Positions 61,691 through 64,000 of a stretch of DNA of 64,000 nt are shown here, piece after piece. Both the position numbers and the translations under genes were made by a program. The number at the start of each line of letters is the position of its first letter. Position 1 is the first letter of the stretch. The notes below the pieces were generated by a model, which was not told where the DNA came from, did no database searches, and worked only from the letters and a program-made list of their open reading frames with translations. The stretch is from Sporobacter sp963677825 (GTDB lineage: Bacteria > Bacillota > Clostridia > Oscillospirales > Oscillospiraceae). Where the stretch lies: contig CAXXEF010000001.1 in NCBI GenBank assembly GCA_963677825.2, positions 2,170,001 through 2,234,000 of the forward strand. Reading direction: 5' to 3'.

Positions 61691-63358
61691 TTACGGCTTG
61701 ACCGGCCATTGTTCATAAGGTACGTCTTCCGTGCTCAGCGTCATTTCGCCGTCTGTGTTTTTAACGATGATCCACTTGAGCCAGTTGTCGTTGTCCATGT
61801 CGGGATAGTCCTCACGTAAAAACCACCCGCGCGACTCCTTGCGCATGTCGGACGCCTTGAATTGCATCTCGGCCGACAGCACCATGGCTTCCGCCTCATG
61901 GCAGGACAGCAGATCATGGAAGTCGGCGGCTTTCAGCGTTTTCGAGAGTTCCTTGGCCTTTTCGACATACCGCAGGCCGATCGCGATGCGGTGTGCACTC
62001 ATATAAACCGATTGTTCGACGGGGCCGATTGCTTTTTGAACCAGACGGATGACGTCTTTGGCCGAGCAGCCGTCCGTGCGCTCCAGCGGTGCGTAGATCC
62101 GTTCGGCGTCCGCCTCGACCTGCGCCGCGTCAAGCGTGGGCATCGGAGCGGATTTTGCGGTGTCGGCCGCCGAATCGGCGCAGACGATACCGGCAAATAC
62201 GGCGTTCAAAATACCCGACCCGCGGTTACGGCCCGGCGGTGCCGGAACGGCGCCGGGAGCGGCGCTGCCGCAGTAGCTGACGTCGCCGATGGCGTAGAGC
62301 CCCGGGATTGTTGTCTGCATGTCGTGGCCGACTTTTACCGGAGACTGCTCACCGATGATGAGCGGGCAGATTTCCATGTCCGTATCGACTTTTTCCGCGT
62401 TCTCGGCGTTAAGCTGCCAGAAGCGCTGGCCGTATGGGCGATACCATACGCCGGCAAGCCCGCCTTTGGGGCCTTCTTCCTGCTTGAGCACGATCGGCCC
62501 CAGGTTAGCCGCCATTTGGTTATACCACTCCGCTATAGCGGTGCTGCTGATATCCGGCTCCGGGCCGGTGCGGAAGTTTTTCGTAATATGCTCGCCGTTT
62601 TTGTTGTACATGAAGTTTTCGCCAAAGACGACCTCTTCGTGGCTGCGAACTTTAACGAGCTGAGAGAAGTTGCCGAACTCGGGGTTGCGCATCTCTGCGC
62701 CAGCGCGATATGCCGCCGCAATGCCGTCGCCGCGGCCGTTGCTCCACATGGAACCGATGCGGTAATTCTGGCTGCCGGTCGCCAGCACGACGGACTTGGC
62801 GTTGAAGGTATAAAACGTGCCGTCTAATATGCTGTAGCCGACGGCGCCGGCGATTTTACCGTCCGACGTGAGCAGGTCGGAAATGGTGACCTTGTCGAGA
62901 ATTTTCACGCCCAGCTTCTCGGCTGTCTGGCGGACTTTGATCGTAATGTCCAGGTCAACGCCAATGATAGACGTCATCGGACCTGTTGGGATGACCTCAT
63001 AGCTGCCGTCTTCGCGCTTGGGCAGTCTGGCGCCCCAGTCGACGAGCTTATCGAGCATCTGATGATTCATAGAGACGTACTTAACCATCAGCTCCTGATC
63101 GCCCAGAAAACAGCCGATGGCGTTCACGTGATACGCCGCAAAATCCTCCGGCGTCATGCGGTCGAGCGCGAAATACTGCAGTACGCCGCCGCCCTTGTTG
63201 GCTTTTCCGGAATAGCCCGACGTCTGCTTCTCGACGATCAGCACGTCAACATCCGGATTTTTTTCTTTGATCGAAACCGCGGCTGTCAGCCCGGCGATGC
63301 CGCCGCCGATGACCAGCACGTCGGTGCTGAAATCTTCGCGGCCGTATTTCATATCCAT
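61691..63358 (-). CDS. FAD-dependent fumarate reductase/AprA-like flavoprotein
   Basis: 555 residues from the ATG at 63358 (GAGGAGG 8 bp upstream; the longer start at 63376 is less well placed). N-terminal FAD motif VIGGGIAGLTAAVSI, GKANKGGGVLQYFAL, and the C-terminal FAD contact GLYAIGDVSYCG; a C-terminal helical domain is rich in charged residues. It resembles fumarate reductase/APS-reductase alpha flavoproteins and pairs with the adjacent ferredoxin as AprAB-like enzymes do. It lacks a recognisable substrate motif I can assign. In the aromatic operon it may reduce an unsaturated substrate, but this is inference. Confidence 0.8.
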   Translation of the reverse strand: MDMKYGREDFSTDVLVIGGGIAGLTAAVSIKEKNPDVDVLIVEKQTSGYSGKANKGGGVLQYFALDRMTPEDFAAYHVNAIGCFLGDQELMVKYVSMNHQMLDKLVDWGARLPKREDGSYEVIPTGPMTSIIGVDLDITIKVRQTAEKLGVKILDKVTISDLLTSDGKIAGAVGYSILDGTFYTFNAKSVVLATGSQNYRIGSMWSNGRGDGIAAAYRAGAEMRNPEFGNFSQLVKVRSHEEVVFGENFMYNKNGEHITKNFRTGPEPDISSTAIAEWYNQMAANLGPIVLKQEEGPKGGLAGVWYRPYGQRFWQLNAENAEKVDTDMEICPLIIGEQSPVKVGHDMQTTIPGLYAIGDVSYCGSAAPGAVPAPPGRNRGSGILNAVFAGIVCADSAADTAKSAPMPTLDAAQVEADAERIYAPLERTDGCSAKDVIRLVQKAIGPVEQSVYMSAHRIAIGLRYVEKAKELSKTLKAADFHDLLSCHEAEAMVLSAEMQFKASDMRKESRGWFLREDYPDMDNDNWLKWIIVKNTDGEMTLSTEDVPYEQWPVKP

Positions 63359-63372
63359 AGTCTGACTCCTCC

Positions 63373-63618
63373 TCACAGATAGCGGTCGAATGTCTGCAGG
63401 AGCTTTTCGCTACCGTAGTCCGGCACGACCTCGATGCAGTTCTTCTTGCAGACGGATGCACAATAAAAGCAGTGCTCGCAGTCCTCGACGTATTTGAAAA
63501 CCGGTTGTTTTTTCTCCGCGTCCCAGCGGATAACATCGACGAAGCAGGCTTTGTAGCACAGCTTGCAGCCGATACAGCACTCGGCGTTAAAACGGATTTG
63601 ATGCTTAGTGTCAATCAT
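63373..63618 (-). CDS. Two-cluster ferredoxin, AprB-like partner
   Basis: 81 residues. Two 4Fe-4S motifs, CIGCKLCYKACFVDVI and CEHCFYCASVCKKNC, with a GS-rich C-terminal tail (VVPDYGSEKLL). Its stop lies 14 bp before the flavoprotein ATG, so the two are cotranslated and probably one complex, the ferredoxin feeding or taking electrons from the FAD. Confidence 0.85.
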   Translation of the reverse strand: MIDTKHQIRFNAECCIGCKLCYKACFVDVIRWDAEKKQPVFKYVEDCEHCFYCASVCKKNCIEVVPDYGSEKLLQTFDRYL

Positions 63619-63631
63619 GGTCGTTCACCCC

Positions 63632-64000
63632 TTAAAAATTGTCGCGTTCTTCCGGGAAGATTTTAGGCAGCAGCGCCGCCAGATTTGTAAATTCCTTTAT
63701 GTTGTGCAGGTTCAGTGCGCGCAGCGGGAATTCCGGTATGCTTACGCCGTCCGGCAGGACTTTGACGAGCTTGCCCTTTTGGACCCCGTAGCCCATCCAG
63801 AACCTTGTGCGCAGCTCTACGCCGCCCTCGATCTCGCGCATAAAGTGGCACATAATGGTGCCGGGCTTGCCGTCCGGGCCGAACCCGTGGGCGCACACGA
63901 TCGTCGCGCAGGAGCTTGTGCCGATTTTAGACACGTCGAAGCCGAGGTCACCCGGATTTTTAAAGTTGATGATGATGTCCTCAGGGCCTGTCCCGACATC
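63632..64000 (-). CDS. PhlG/phloretin-hydrolase-like (DAPG hydrolase family) protein, 3' part (5' end beyond window)
   Basis: The frame is open to the window end, so the gene continues past base 64000. The visible ~122 residues read DVGTGPEDIIINFKNPGDLG at the start, then GTSSCATIVCAHG and CHFMREIEGGVELRTRFWMG. The last stretch resembles the C-terminal half of DAPG hydrolases (PhlG) and of the related phloretin hydrolases of flavonoid-degrading gut bacteria, which cleave a C-C bond to release phloroglucinol. It ends 13 bp before the ferredoxin gene and so probably starts the aromatic operon. Only the C-terminal third is seen, so the family call needs the rest of the gene. Confidence 0.5.
   Translation of the reverse strand, partial: DVGTGPEDIIINFKNPGDLGFDVSKIGTSSCATIVCAHGFGPDGKPGTIMCHFMREIEGGVELRTRFWMGYGVQKGKLVKVLPDGVSIPEFPLRALNLHNIKEFTNLAALLPKIFPEERDNF

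Overview
This 64 kb window looks like chromosome of a strictly anaerobic, fermentative Gram-positive bacterium of the Clostridia. Oscillospirales-type gut or rumen bacteria would fit, but no rRNA or other taxonomic marker is present. The reasons are an S-layer (SLH) surface protein, an ECF-type vitamin transporter, a Rex-headed electron-bifurcating [FeFe] hydrogenase operon with a separate HydEFG maturation operon, a glycyl radical enzyme, ferredoxin-rich proteins, strong GGAGG ribosome binding sites, and a moderately high-GC coding style broken by AT-rich intergenic islands. I saw no tRNA, rRNA, CRISPR array, prophage or intact insertion sequence.

Layout. 1-5.0 kb, plus strand: SLH protein tail, membrane-anchored DUF4430 protein, EcfT and a fused EcfA-EcfA-S protein, probably one vitamin (perhaps corrinoid) uptake system. 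5.2-9.1 kb: FtsX-type ABC exporter and its ATPase. 9.3-11.3 kb: a split permease whose second half carries a ferredoxin-like tail, with a divergent Crp/Fnr regulator. 11.5-16.3 kb: old-yellow-enzyme/dienoyl-CoA-reductase-type flavoenzyme, MFS transporter, GntR/LacI regulator. 16.7-24.6 kb, minus strand: rex-hydC-hydB-hydA, then a PAS-containing sensory-type hydrogenase and a PP2C/SpoIIE phosphatase. 24.8-27.4 kb: acetoacetate-type CoA-transferase (two subunits) and an acyl-CoA dehydrogenase. 27.9-32.5 kb: flavodoxin-ferredoxin fusion, ketopantoate-reductase-like protein, glycyl radical enzyme. 32.6-35.4 kb: an AT-rich accessory island (DUF2975-like/HTH pair, a secreted protein, gene remnants). 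35.4-41.4 kb, minus strand: TM1266-type regulator, hydE, hydG, hydF, aspA and a DUF1847 protein. 41.8-42.9 kb: radical SAM protein. 43.0-52.2 kb: TetR regulator, two small cupins, a five-gene Dpp/Opp-type ABC importer and a double cupin. 52.4-56.5 kb: MFS, ArsR, a UGSC-like two-domain protein and an orphan antitoxin-like protein. 56.7-64.0 kb, minus strand: a tightly packed catabolic operon.

How the genes fit together. The last operon holds an SDR reductase, a Zn cyclase-family hydrolase, a 3-hydroxyacyl-CoA-dehydrogenase-family enzyme and a BKACE (DUF849) enzyme. This is the enzyme-family set expected for anaerobic phloroglucinol breakdown: phloroglucinol, dihydrophloroglucinol, 3-hydroxy-5-oxohexanoate, triacetate, then acetoacetate plus acetoacetyl-CoA. 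It is led by what looks like a PhlG/phloretin-hydrolase-family protein that is cut by the window end. The CoA-transferase and acyl-CoA dehydrogenase at 25-27 kb would channel the products to butyrate, and the bifurcating hydrogenase would balance reductant. That connection is inference. The least explained locus is 43.0-52.2 kb: four copies of one cupin domain, each ending in a Cys-x2-Cys-x2-Cys motif, placed on both sides of an oligopeptide-type importer.
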